Positions 16,554-24,763 of a DNA stretch of 64,000 bases are shown piece after piece. The translations under genes were made by a program, and so were the position numbers. Numbering within the stretch: position 1 is the first letter of the stretch; the number at the start of each line of letters is the position of its first letter. The DNA is from LVI-A0039 sp033105485 (GTDB lineage Bacteria; Bacillota_I; Bacilli_A; UBA3375): positions 1,612,001 to 1,676,000 of the forward strand of contig CP136956.1 in the NCBI GenBank assembly GCA_033105485.1, given 5' to 3'. The notes below the pieces were generated by a model that saw only the letters and a list, made by a program, of their open reading frames with translations, did not search any database and was not told the DNA's origin.

Positions 16554-18224
16554 ATGAAAGTATTAGTTATTGGAGGAGTTGCTGGTGGTGCAAGTAGTGC
16601 TGCTAGAATCCGTCGATTAGATGAGAATGCAGAAATTATTATGTTTGATAAAGGACCATTTGTATCATTTTCAAACTGCGGGTTACCATATCACATGTCA
16701 GGAGCAATTGCTTCTAGTGAGAAACTAATTTTAATGAGTCCAGAAAAGTTTGCTTCACAATATAATATTGAAGCACGTGTAAGTAGTGAAGTTACTAATG
16801 TTGACAGTACTAATAAAACAGTATCTGTTATCAATCATGCAACTGGAGAAACTTACATTGAATCGTATGATAAATTAGTTGTTTCACCAGGGGCTGAAGC
16901 ATTCGTTCCAAACTTTAGTGGTCTTGATTTAATCCCAAACTATACATTAAAAACTGTAACTGATGTTCAAAAAATCATGGCAGAAATCACTGAAAATGAA
17001 GCTGAGCACATTACTGTAATTGGTGCAGGATTTATTGGTGTTGAAGCTGCAGAGAACTTAATTGAAGCAGGTAAGAAAGTTACTTTAGTTGAGGGTAGTG
17101 ATCAAGTATTACAACCACTTGATAAAGATATGGCAAATTTAGTTCATTTAGAGTTATTAAAGCATAATGTAGATTTACGTTTAAACACTTTAGTAGAAGA
17201 TTTTGCTGAAAGAAAAGTCTTATTAAAAGGCGGAGATTCAATTGAGACTGATTTAGTTATTTTAGCAATTGGTGTTAAACCAGATACTAAGTTCTTAGAA
17301 AGTAGTGGAATTGAAATGACAGATCGAGGTCATATTGTTGTAAACGAAGAATACCAAACTAGTTGTAAAGATATTTGGGCTGCAGGAGATGCTATTTTAG
17401 TTAACCATAGTTTATCGGGAGATAACGCACCACTTGCGTTAGCGGGTCCAGCTAACAAACAAGGACGTTTAATCGCTGATAGTATGTATGGTAAAAAAGT
17501 ATTAAATAAAGGTTATATTGGTTCGAGTATTATAAAAGTTTTTGATTTAACCGCAGCAAGTACTGGTTTGAATGAGAAGCAAGCTAAGGCGGCAGGTATT
17601 AATTATAATGTTGCTTATGCAGCGCCAATGGATAAAGTGGGAATTATGCCAGGAGCTGCAGTTATGCCTACTAAAATTTTATTTGATGAAAATGGTAAAT
17701 TATTAGGTGGACAAATTGTTGCAACTGGAGCTGCAGATAAGCGTGTTGATGTGTTAGCAACGGCAATTAAAGCAGAAATGGACGTATATGATTTGGCAGA
17801 CTTAGAGTTATGTTATGCACCACCATTTGGAACTGGTAAAGATGTTATAAATAAACTTGGATACGTCGCAATGAACTTACTTGAAGGTATCTATAAGCAA
17901 GTACGTTTTAGTGAGGTATATGATTTACTTGAAAATGATGCCCAAGTTATCGATGTTCGTGAAACTGGGGAGTATGCACGAGGTCACATTGATGGGGTTA
18001 TTAATATACCAATGAGTGAAATGCGTAATCGTTTAGACGAATTAGATAAATCTAAGCCTGTATATGTTCATTGTCAAACTGGACAACGTTCTTACAATAT
18101 GACATTAATGTTAATGGAGCATGGATTCGAGGCATTAAATGTAGCAGGTAGTTATTTATTTATAAGTAAATATGAGCAAGCTATGCAAGCCTTTGATGAA
18201 AATCGTAAAAATATTTTAGTTTAA
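16554..18224 (+). CDS. CoA-disulfide reductase with C-terminal rhodanese domain
   Basis: 556 residues. The N-terminal FAD domain starts VLVIGGVAGGASSAARIRR and carries the single redox Cys in SFSNCGLPY (about Cys42). The NADH-binding site is VIGAGFIGVEAAE, and WAAGDAILV is the second FAD motif. The C-terminal rhodanese domain (about 455-540) has VHCQTGQRS with Cys near 507. Such CoADR-Rhd fusions reduce CoA disulfide, CoA persulfide or polysulfide. Encoded 8 bp after the YeeE/YedE transporter, it probably processes imported sulfane sulfur. Confidence 0.92.
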   Translation: MKVLVIGGVAGGASSAARIRRLDENAEIIMFDKGPFVSFSNCGLPYHMSGAIASSEKLILMSPEKFASQYNIEARVSSEVTNVDSTNKTVSVINHATGETYIESYDKLVVSPGAEAFVPNFSGLDLIPNYTLKTVTDVQKIMAEITENEAEHITVIGAGFIGVEAAENLIEAGKKVTLVEGSDQVLQPLDKDMANLVHLELLKHNVDLRLNTLVEDFAERKVLLKGGDSIETDLVILAIGVKPDTKFLESSGIEMTDRGHIVVNEEYQTSCKDIWAAGDAILVNHSLSGDNAPLALAGPANKQGRLIADSMYGKKVLNKGYIGSSIIKVFDLTAASTGLNEKQAKAAGINYNVAYAAPMDKVGIMPGAAVMPTKILFDENGKLLGGQIVATGAADKRVDVLATAIKAEMDVYDLADLELCYAPPFGTGKDVINKLGYVAMNLLEGIYKQVRFSEVYDLLENDAQVIDVRETGEYARGHIDGVINIPMSEMRNRLDELDKSKPVYVHCQTGQRSYNMTLMLMEHGFEALNVAGSYLFISKYEQAMQAFDENRKNILV

Positions 18225-18265
18225 AAAAATATATTACTACTGTTAAACCAAAACAAAAGACATTT

Positions 18266-18306
18266 AAAAGATGAACTTAAGATGATATCTTGAGTTTATC
18301 TTTTTT
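18266..18306 (+). terminator. Intrinsic terminator after the CoADR gene
   Basis: An imperfect stem built from AAAAGATGAACTTAAGAT and ATCTTGAGTTTATCTTTT, followed by T-rich sequence. Confidence 0.75.
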
Positions 18307-18340
18307 ATATACATTGATACATTATCTACTTAGGAGTATA

Positions 18341-18417
18341 AAAAAAAAGAACCTCAAATTAATGAGATTCGGCTTGTATATTTAAAATACTATTTTAATT
18401 AGGTTCAGTTTAAATAG
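18341..18417 (-). repeat. Dispersed terminator-like repeat, copy b
   Basis: It resembles copies at 14352 and 43900, and here the similarity extends over GGTTCAGTTTAAATAG (GGTTCTGTTCAATTAG in copy c). On the minus strand it gives a stem followed by nine U just after nrdF. Confidence 0.6.
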
Positions 18418-18427
18418 TTTTACTTTT

Positions 18428-19396
18428 TTATATGTCAAATACACTGTCGTCGATAGCTGCAACATTAGTTGATTTGATATAACCATTACCTTTAGTTGAA
18501 AAGAAGTCATGATTTTTAGTACTTGTATTTATACCGTTTAATATTACCGGGTTAATCATTGACTCATCTACATTAAAGTGAGGGTCATAGCCAAGGTTCA
18601 TAAGTGCTTTATCTGCATTGTACTCAACATAAGTCATAACATCATCAGCTAGTCCTAACTCGTTATACAACATGTGAGTATAACGTCTTTCCAGTGCATG
18701 GAGTTCAAGCATAAGATCTATAACTTCTTGCTTTATGTATTCTTTTAAACTAGGTTCAATTTTCTCAAATTCTTGCTGAGCAACTAAACCGGTAAATAAC
18801 CCGTGAATTGATTCATCACGTATTATTAATGAAATTATTTCGGCACTACGAATAAGTTTCCCTTGTCCTGAAAAATATAGCGGGTAGTAAAAACCGCTAT
18901 AAAATAAAAAAGTCTCCAGTAACACGCTTGCACATAAGGCGCGATATAAACCAGAATTATCACTTGTATCGCGTTCATAAAACTCAATCACACGTTTTAT
19001 TTTTGCTTGTACTATCTCATTATCTTCGACCCATTTAAAAAGTTCATCAATTCTTGTATCACTACTTAGCGTTGAGAAAATAGTACTATAGCTTTTAGCG
19101 TGCATCTGTTCCATCATTCCCATAAAGCTAAAGATTGCTTTTTGATGTAAATTTGATGACTTTAGGATAATTGAAGGCATCCCTAAATTCCCTTGTTCGG
19201 TATCTAACAAAGTTAGTGAAGCCAACACTTTTTCGTATGTATCTTTTTGTAAGTCAGTAATTTCTCCACTGTTCCATACTTGTTTGTCTTCACTAACAGG
19301 AATTTCTTCATCAACCCAGAATTGTCTAACATTTTGATCCCAAAACATTTTATACATGTCATCGTCTAAGTTATTCCAATTTATCGCACTTCTCAT
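18428..19396 (-). CDS. nrdF: Ribonucleoside-diphosphate reductase class Ib, beta subunit
   Basis: 322 residues, normal for NrdF. The dinuclear metal site is complete: Asp65 (LLDTEQ), Glu96 and His99 (MEQMHAKSY), radical Tyr103, Glu161 (LLETFLF), Glu195 and His198 (RDESIH). It makes the Mn/Fe tyrosyl radical used by NrdE to reduce NDPs. ATG at 19396 follows GGAGG and overlaps nrdI by 26 bp. The gene ends at a terminator, so no nrdE follows, which is unlike the common nrdIEF or nrdEF orders. Confidence 0.93.
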   Translation of the reverse strand: MRSAINWNNLDDDMYKMFWDQNVRQFWVDEEIPVSEDKQVWNSGEITDLQKDTYEKVLASLTLLDTEQGNLGMPSIILKSSNLHQKAIFSFMGMMEQMHAKSYSTIFSTLSSDTRIDELFKWVEDNEIVQAKIKRVIEFYERDTSDNSGLYRALCASVLLETFLFYSGFYYPLYFSGQGKLIRSAEIISLIIRDESIHGLFTGLVAQQEFEKIEPSLKEYIKQEVIDLMLELHALERRYTHMLYNELGLADDVMTYVEYNADKALMNLGYDPHFNVDESMINPVILNGINTSTKNHDFFSTKGNGYIKSTNVAAIDDSVFDI

Positions 19397-19769
19397 AATC
19401 CTCCAAATTATCATTATATAATTGCTTTAGGATGTTACGCACATTTTCTAAATCTTTATTTGTCCCACTTAATTCAAATTTATATAAAATGTCAGCGCCA
19501 TAGTTAGTGGAAATAAGATTTGCACTATTCGCAAACAACTTACCCCAATTGCGATTTCCACTTGCAATTACATAACGAATCTTATTATTTTCACAAAATG
19601 TCATAACTTCTTTAGGAACTTGACCTAATCCTGTAGTATATGTAAAGAGGATTATAGGTTCATTTAACTTAAGTAAAGCACTCCCAGGAATTTGTTTGAA
19701 ATACTTTTGATCAAGTTTTAAAATAAATCTTTCTATGTTTTTGGTTTTAGAAAAATATACTAAATTCAT
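19371..19769 (-). CDS. nrdI: Flavodoxin-like NrdI
   Basis: 132 residues. NrdI supplies the oxidant to assemble the Mn(III)2-tyrosyl cofactor of NrdF. Family features are the start VYFSKTKNIERFI, the TYTTGLGQVP loop and VIASGNRNWGKLFANS around the flavin. A promoter with TATAAT lies at 19786-19797 on the minus strand, and AAAGGAG precedes the ATG. Its 26-bp overlap with nrdF indicates coupled translation. Confidence 0.92.
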   Translation of the reverse strand: MNLVYFSKTKNIERFILKLDQKYFKQIPGSALLKLNEPIILFTYTTGLGQVPKEVMTFCENNKIRYVIASGNRNWGKLFANSANLISTNYGADILYKFELSGTNKDLENVRNILKQLYNDNLEDYEKCDKLE

Positions 19770-19914
19770 GATTCTCCTTTACTTGAATTAATTATAACTA
19801 TAAAAACCATATAGCGCATTGGTGACACATGCAAAAATGTAGGGATCAGCTAGTTTAATATAAGTGCATTATTAATATTTGTATGATATAATAAACTTAT
19901 GATATGGAGGGTAA

Positions 19915-20379
19915 ATGAGTAACAATACTACTAAACCAAAAACTTCTAAAAATAATAAAAAAGCGAGCACAACAAATAAAAAACGTCCTATTTCTACGAA
20001 ACATATTTCTTTACCTGGAAATAGAGAAATTAAAATGAATTTTGTTATGTGGGTTATGTTAATTACGTTAATCTTTTTATTAATTTTAGTTCTAATCACT
20101 TTTCCAAATAGATCGATTAGAAATCACATTAAAGCATTAGAGTCAAGAGATGAAATAGAACAATATTGTACTGAAAATGAATTAAACTGTTCTTTTACGG
20201 TTCTATCTGATTATGATATCGAAGGGTTCAGAGTTTCTAGAGTAGCATTCTTAGGAGACGATTTCTTTGATGTAGAAAGCACTGATGAGTCAGTAAGTGA
20301 TACAAACACAGAATCTTCGACACAAAAGAATGTTTATATAACAGTTCAAAAAGGTCAGAAGTTAGATGTACCAGAATAA
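19915..20379 (+). CDS. Single-pass membrane protein with basic N-terminus
   Basis: 154 residues: a Lys/Thr/Asn-rich disordered N-terminus (1 to about 40), one membrane helix (about 43-62, FVMWVMLITLIFLLILVLI) and an acidic, Ser/Thr-rich outer domain containing two Cys (EQYCTENELNCSF). The topology is like some small division or regulatory proteins, but no family was recognised. A GGAGGG site precedes the ATG and a compact terminator follows. Confidence 0.65.
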   Translation: MSNNTTKPKTSKNNKKASTTNKKRPISTKHISLPGNREIKMNFVMWVMLITLIFLLILVLITFPNRSIRNHIKALESRDEIEQYCTENELNCSFTVLSDYDIEGFRVSRVAFLGDDFFDVESTDESVSDTNTESSTQKNVYITVQKGQKLDVPE

Positions 20380-20380
20380 T

Positions 20381-20404
20381 ACGGGCCAATAGCCCGTTTT
20401 TTTT
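20381..20404 (+). terminator. Intrinsic terminator
   Basis: ACGGGC pairs with GCCCGT around CAATA, followed by eight T. Confidence 0.9.
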
Positions 20405-20417
20405 ATAGGGAGATAAA

Positions 20418-21452
20418 ATGAAAATATTTATTGATGTTGATAATACTGTACTAGAGCACACTAGTTCGTATAACGCAAGAACAGAATCTCGTGTTCATAA
20501 AACAATGGGACAGAACCCAACTTTTAATGAGGATGCTATAAAAAATATGTATTATAGCGCAATTGTAACTGATCCAAATAATTTTAAAAATTTATTTTTA
20601 AGAGACAATGTATATATTCTTACTAAGTCTTCTAATGACACTTATGAAAAATACAAACAGTTAAAGATGGCAAATGTATTAGGGATTACTGTTGAAGAGT
20701 TAATTTCATTAACAGATAGTCAAGGCCACCCGAAATACATGTTCGTTGATTTTTCCGAAGATAAATCAGAGTATATAAAGAACATGTTTGGAATCGAAGA
20801 CTTACATGGTTGTGTATTAATTGATGATTACTCAGAAAACTTAGCTTTATGGGAAGAAGAAGGTGGAATCGGTATTAAATTTTATAATGAATACAACTCA
20901 CCAATTCATCCGATGGGTGGATTAGTTGTTTCTAACTTCAAATTATTTAACTATCGTCCACAACAAGTTGAAAACAGTATGATGTTTGTTGATAGTTTAA
21001 TTGCTAATGAAATTAGAATTATGGAATTAAAGGGAATCAATATTATTCCAATCATTGAGCTAGTGAATCAAGAAGTTATTAAAACGTTCAATCTAGAACA
21101 AAATCAATTTAATACGCAAAAGAATAAACACTCAGAATTTTTAAGTGAATACTACCAGTTTCTAGAACGTTTTAACTTTTACAAAATTGATAAATACATT
21201 AAAGAACGAATTAAACCTGGTAATATTAATGTAATTGAAAATCCATTTCCATATAATAAATCATTATATAAACGTGACATCGATATTAAGGAAAACTTAG
21301 TAATAGAATATAATGCAGTAAAGGCACCAAAAGAGAATGCAGCTGATGTTTATGTTACAATGCCAAGTGAAATTATCTACAATTATAAACATGATATGAT
21401 CAAAAGAACAATCTTAGAAATTATTTCAATAATAAACAATAATCAACAATAG
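20418..21452 (+). CDS. HAD-superfamily-like protein with unrecognised C-terminal domain
   Basis: 344 residues. The N-terminus IFIDVDNTVLEH carries the DxDxT motif of haloacid dehalogenase-type phosphatases. Later, VYILTKSS fits motif II (Thr/Ser after a strand), Lys near LKMA and VLIDDYSENLALWE fits motif IV (DD). This resembles 5'(3')-deoxyribonucleotidase-like HADs. The last about 150 residues (from QQVENSMMFVD) are helical, then basic and mixed, and unfamiliar to me. GGGAGAT precedes the ATG. It sits immediately upstream of the suf operon on the same strand, separated by a promoter-like TTGATATAAT. Confidence 0.7.
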   Translation: MKIFIDVDNTVLEHTSSYNARTESRVHKTMGQNPTFNEDAIKNMYYSAIVTDPNNFKNLFLRDNVYILTKSSNDTYEKYKQLKMANVLGITVEELISLTDSQGHPKYMFVDFSEDKSEYIKNMFGIEDLHGCVLIDDYSENLALWEEEGGIGIKFYNEYNSPIHPMGGLVVSNFKLFNYRPQQVENSMMFVDSLIANEIRIMELKGINIIPIIELVNQEVIKTFNLEQNQFNTQKNKHSEFLSEYYQFLERFNFYKIDKYIKERIKPGNINVIENPFPYNKSLYKRDIDIKENLVIEYNAVKAPKENAADVYVTMPSEIIYNYKHDMIKRTILEIISIINNNQQ

Positions 21453-21501
21453 TGCATTTTTTTAGCACATTTGATATAATTGATGTAGCAAAGGAGAACT
21501 T

Positions 21502-22335
21502 ATGCAAGAATTAGTAATTACAAATCTACATGCAAACGTAGAAGGAAAAGAAATTTTAAAAGGTGTTAACCTAACAATTAAAAGCGGTGAAGTACACGCA
21601 ATCATGGGTCCAAACGGGACTGGAAAGAGTACATTATCAGCGATTATTATGGGACATCCTAAATATACAGTAACAGAAGGTTCAATTAAATTAAATGGAC
21701 AAGAAGTATTAGGAATGGAAGTAGACGAAAGAGCAAAAGCAGGTCTATTTTTAGGAATGCAATATCCAAGTGAAATTGCTGGTATTACAAACTCAGATTT
21801 TATCCGTGCAGCAATCAACAGTACGAGTGAAACTAAAGAAAGTTTAATTAAGTATATTCGTCGTCTAGACTCAGCAATCACAGATTTAAAAATGGATTCT
21901 GATATGACTTCACGTTATCTTAATGAAGGGTTCTCAGGTGGAGAGAAAAAGCGTAATGAAATTTTACAACTTAAAATGTTAAAGCCAAAGTTTGCTATTT
22001 TAGATGAAATCGATTCTGGTTTAGATATTGATGCATTAACAGTGGTTGGTCAAAACTTAACAAAAGAGATGGAAGAACGTTCAGGAGAATTTGGAATGTT
22101 ATTAATTACACACTACCAACGTCTTTTAGACCACATTAAGCCAACTCATGTACACGTTATGTTAGATGGACGTATTGTAAAAACAGGTGGAAGTGAAATT
22201 GTAGAACGCTTAGAAGTTGAAGGTTACGACCGTTACAAGGAAGAGCATGGAATTGAAGACGTTAAAGAAAAGCGTGTATCAATTGGAAATTGTGCTACAA
22301 GCTTAGGAGTGAATGGAAATGGATCAAATAACTAG
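21502..22335 (+). CDS. sufC: Fe-S cluster assembly ATPase SufC
   Basis: 277 residues. This ABC-type ATPase powers the SufBCD scaffold. Walker A is GPNGTGKST, the Q-loop lies near LGMQYP, the signature is FSGGEKKRNE and Walker B is FAILDEIDSGLD, with the SufC-specific EIDSGLD. The final about 25 residues (after HGIEDVKEKR, with NCATSLGVNGNGSNN) extend past the usual 250-residue family length and overlap sufD by 23 bp. Promoter-like TTGATATAAT lies about 25 bp upstream with AAAGGAG before the ATG. First gene of sufCDSUB. Confidence 0.95.
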   Translation: MQELVITNLHANVEGKEILKGVNLTIKSGEVHAIMGPNGTGKSTLSAIIMGHPKYTVTEGSIKLNGQEVLGMEVDERAKAGLFLGMQYPSEIAGITNSDFIRAAINSTSETKESLIKYIRRLDSAITDLKMDSDMTSRYLNEGFSGGEKKRNEILQLKMLKPKFAILDEIDSGLDIDALTVVGQNLTKEMEERSGEFGMLLITHYQRLLDHIKPTHVHVMLDGRIVKTGGSEIVERLEVEGYDRYKEEHGIEDVKEKRVSIGNCATSLGVNGNGSNN

Positions 22336-23116
22336 TTTAAATGGTGAAAACATTGTAGTTAATATGTTTTCAAATATCAATAAAACAATTGATGTTGCAA
22401 ACAATAACAAAGTATTCATTAACAATGAATATACTCAATCATTTGAAAATAACTTTACATTCAACTTACTAGAAAACTCAAGTCTTGAATTAACACTGTT
22501 CGATTTAAATAAAGCAGATAGCGTTAAGAACAACATAATATTTAGTTTAAATCGAGATAGTAAATTAAAAGTTGTAATTGTAAGTTTAAATGAAAACTTA
22601 ACGGACAGTAATATTGTTGCAGACTTAAATGCAACTGGTGCCGAAGCAGATGTTAACGTTATATCAGTTGCAAATAGCGGTGTTAATACAACATTTAATG
22701 TTGTATGTAATAACAATGCTCCGCATACTAAAGCTAATATTACACAACGAGCTGTTGCATTAAACGGAGGGCAAAATATTTTTGAAGCAACAGGGTATAT
22801 TGCTAAAGATTGTTCTAAAGCAGTTAACTTCCAAGAATCAAGAGTATTACTTCTTGACGGAGCTGCTAAGGGTGATGCATCACCAATCCTATTAATTAAC
22901 CACCATGATGTGGAAGCTGGACATGCAGCTGGAGTATCACGTGTTAATGATGAGGAGATGTATTATTTAATGTCTCGTGGTATTGATCGTAAAAGTGCAG
23001 AAGAATTAATGACAGTTGCATTTATTCGACCTGTAGTTGATGCTATTGAAGATGAAGAATTACGTGAAAGCGTATTTGAAAAAATAAGTAAAAAGGCAAG
23101 TTATGAAATCAATTAA
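22313..23116 (+). CDS. sufD: Fe-S cluster assembly protein SufD (short form)
   Basis: 267 residues. The beta-helix core and the C-terminal signature are present: HDVEAGHAAGVSRVNDEEMYYLMSRG with DRKSAEELMTVAFI. Most SufD proteins are about 400-450 residues; the N-terminal helical part is reduced here. AGGAG lies just before the two ATGs at 22313 and 22319; either may be used. It overlaps sufC by 23 bp and sufS by 14 bp. Confidence 0.88.
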   Translation: MEMDQITSLNGENIVVNMFSNINKTIDVANNNKVFINNEYTQSFENNFTFNLLENSSLELTLFDLNKADSVKNNIIFSLNRDSKLKVVIVSLNENLTDSNIVADLNATGAEADVNVISVANSGVNTTFNVVCNNNAPHTKANITQRAVALNGGQNIFEATGYIAKDCSKAVNFQESRVLLLDGAAKGDASPILLINHHDVEAGHAAGVSRVNDEEMYYLMSRGIDRKSAEELMTVAFIRPVVDAIEDEELRESVFEKISKKASYEIN

Positions 23117-24332
23117 CCAAATCAAGCAAGATTTTACAATGCTTAGAAATAACCCGGAATTAATTTATTTAGATAGTGGTGCAACATCTTTAACTCCAGA
23201 TGTAGTAGTTGACAGCATGTCTGACTATTATAAAAATAATCGTTCAAGTGTTCACCGTGGTTTATATAAATTAGCAATGAAGGCATCAAGTGATTATGAG
23301 AATGCAAGGGCAAAAGTTGCATCATTTATTGACTGTCAGATTAGTGAAGTTATATTTACTAAATCAACAACAGCATCAATTAATAATGTTGCAAGAAGTC
23401 TTGAGCATTTAATTCACCCAGGTGATGAAATTATCACAACCGAACTAGAGCATCACTCAAACTATCTTCCATGGCTTGAATTATGTAATAGAACAGGTGC
23501 TAATTTAATTGTAGTTAAAGCAACTGATTTAGAAATAAAGACTGAAGATGTATTTGATAAAGTTAATGATAAAACAAAATTAATTGCTATTCACCATGTA
23601 TCAAATGTTATTGGTGATACAGTTGATGTTAAAGCGATTTGTGATTATGCAAATCAAAAAAATATCATGACACTTATTGACGGAGCTCAAGCAGCCCCGC
23701 ATATGGCAGTTAGCATGGCTAACATTAATCCAAGTTTTTATACTATTTCAGTTCACAAGATGATGGGTCCTACTGGTTTAGGTGTTTTATTTATTAATAA
23801 AAATATTGAAGCAAAGTTGAATCCATTTGATTTTGGTGGTGACATGGTTACACCGAGTAGTGTTGATATTGATAGTTATGATGTTAAAGAAGCAAGTCTA
23901 AAATTTGAAGGTGGTACGCCGAGTATTGCTGAGGTTATTGGACTTGGGGCAACGATTGACTATATCAATGAAATTGGTATTGACAACATTCATGCACATG
24001 AAGTGATGTTAAAAGAGTATGCAGTTTCAAAGTTCAAACAAATTGAAAAAGAAGCTACACTTTATAATGGAAATAACACAAGTGGGTTGTTAACATTTAA
24101 TGTTAATGGCGTTAAAGTTCATGATGCAGTAAGTGAAAGTATGCTTAGTGATGTTACTTTTGATAATGCAAATATTGCATTACGTGATGGTCAAATGTGT
24201 AATAACTTAACAATGAAATACGTACTGGGAACTCCTGCTGTTTTACGTGCAAGTTTATACATTTACAATACTCATGAAGATGTTGACATGTTAATTGAAC
24301 AAATTAAAAAAATATACAAAGTTTGGAATTAG
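23103..24332 (+). CDS. sufS: Cysteine desulfurase SufS
   Basis: 409 residues, PLP-dependent class V aminotransferase fold. The PLP Lys is in SVHKMMGPTG (about Lys219), with the cofactor Asp in LIDGAQAAPH. The persulfide Cys is in RDGQMCNN (about Cys365). It removes sulfur from cysteine and hands it to SufU. The start overlaps sufD by 14 bp. It is followed by sufU 8 bp later. Confidence 0.94.
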   Translation: MKSINQIKQDFTMLRNNPELIYLDSGATSLTPDVVVDSMSDYYKNNRSSVHRGLYKLAMKASSDYENARAKVASFIDCQISEVIFTKSTTASINNVARSLEHLIHPGDEIITTELEHHSNYLPWLELCNRTGANLIVVKATDLEIKTEDVFDKVNDKTKLIAIHHVSNVIGDTVDVKAICDYANQKNIMTLIDGAQAAPHMAVSMANINPSFYTISVHKMMGPTGLGVLFINKNIEAKLNPFDFGGDMVTPSSVDIDSYDVKEASLKFEGGTPSIAEVIGLGATIDYINEIGIDNIHAHEVMLKEYAVSKFKQIEKEATLYNGNNTSGLLTFNVNGVKVHDAVSESMLSDVTFDNANIALRDGQMCNNLTMKYVLGTPAVLRASLYIYNTHEDVDMLIEQIKKIYKVWN

Positions 24333-24340
24333 GAGTAGTC

Positions 24341-24763
24341 ATGAAATTCGATGATTTACAAAGACAGATAATTATGGATCATTACAAGCATCCCCAAAAT
24401 AGATCAGAACAAGAAATTGAAGGATACACTTCAAAACGTGGTTTAAATCCATCTTGTGGTGATGATGTAACTATCTATTTATTATTAGAAGATAACGTGG
24501 TTAAAGACTTGAAATTTAAAGGTGATGGATGCAGTATTTGTTGTGCAAGTGCAAGCATTATGACTAATGAATTTGTTGGTTTAACTATTGATGAAATTGA
24601 TCAAAAATTTGAAAACTTTAAAAATATGGTATCAGGGCATGACTTTGATGAAGATATGTTTGAAGATGCAATTTGTTTCAATGGAATCAAAGATTATCCA
24701 GCACGTTTTAAATGTGCAGTTATTTCTTGGGATACAGCGCATGCGCTAGTGAAAGGAGAATAA
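24341..24763 (+). CDS. sufU: Sulfurtransferase SufU
   Basis: 140 residues. SufU is the zinc-dependent partner that accepts sulfur from SufS in Gram-positive bacteria. The ligand set is visible: Cys39 and Asp41 (NPSCGDD), Cys64 (GDGCSICCASAS) and Cys125 (RFKCAVISW). ATG at 24341 follows AGGAG; the frame to 24323 is longer but would start inside sufS. It ends in TAATG shared with sufB. Confidence 0.93.
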   Translation: MKFDDLQRQIIMDHYKHPQNRSEQEIEGYTSKRGLNPSCGDDVTIYLLLEDNVVKDLKFKGDGCSICCASASIMTNEFVGLTIDEIDQKFENFKNMVSGHDFDEDMFEDAICFNGIKDYPARFKCAVISWDTAHALVKGE

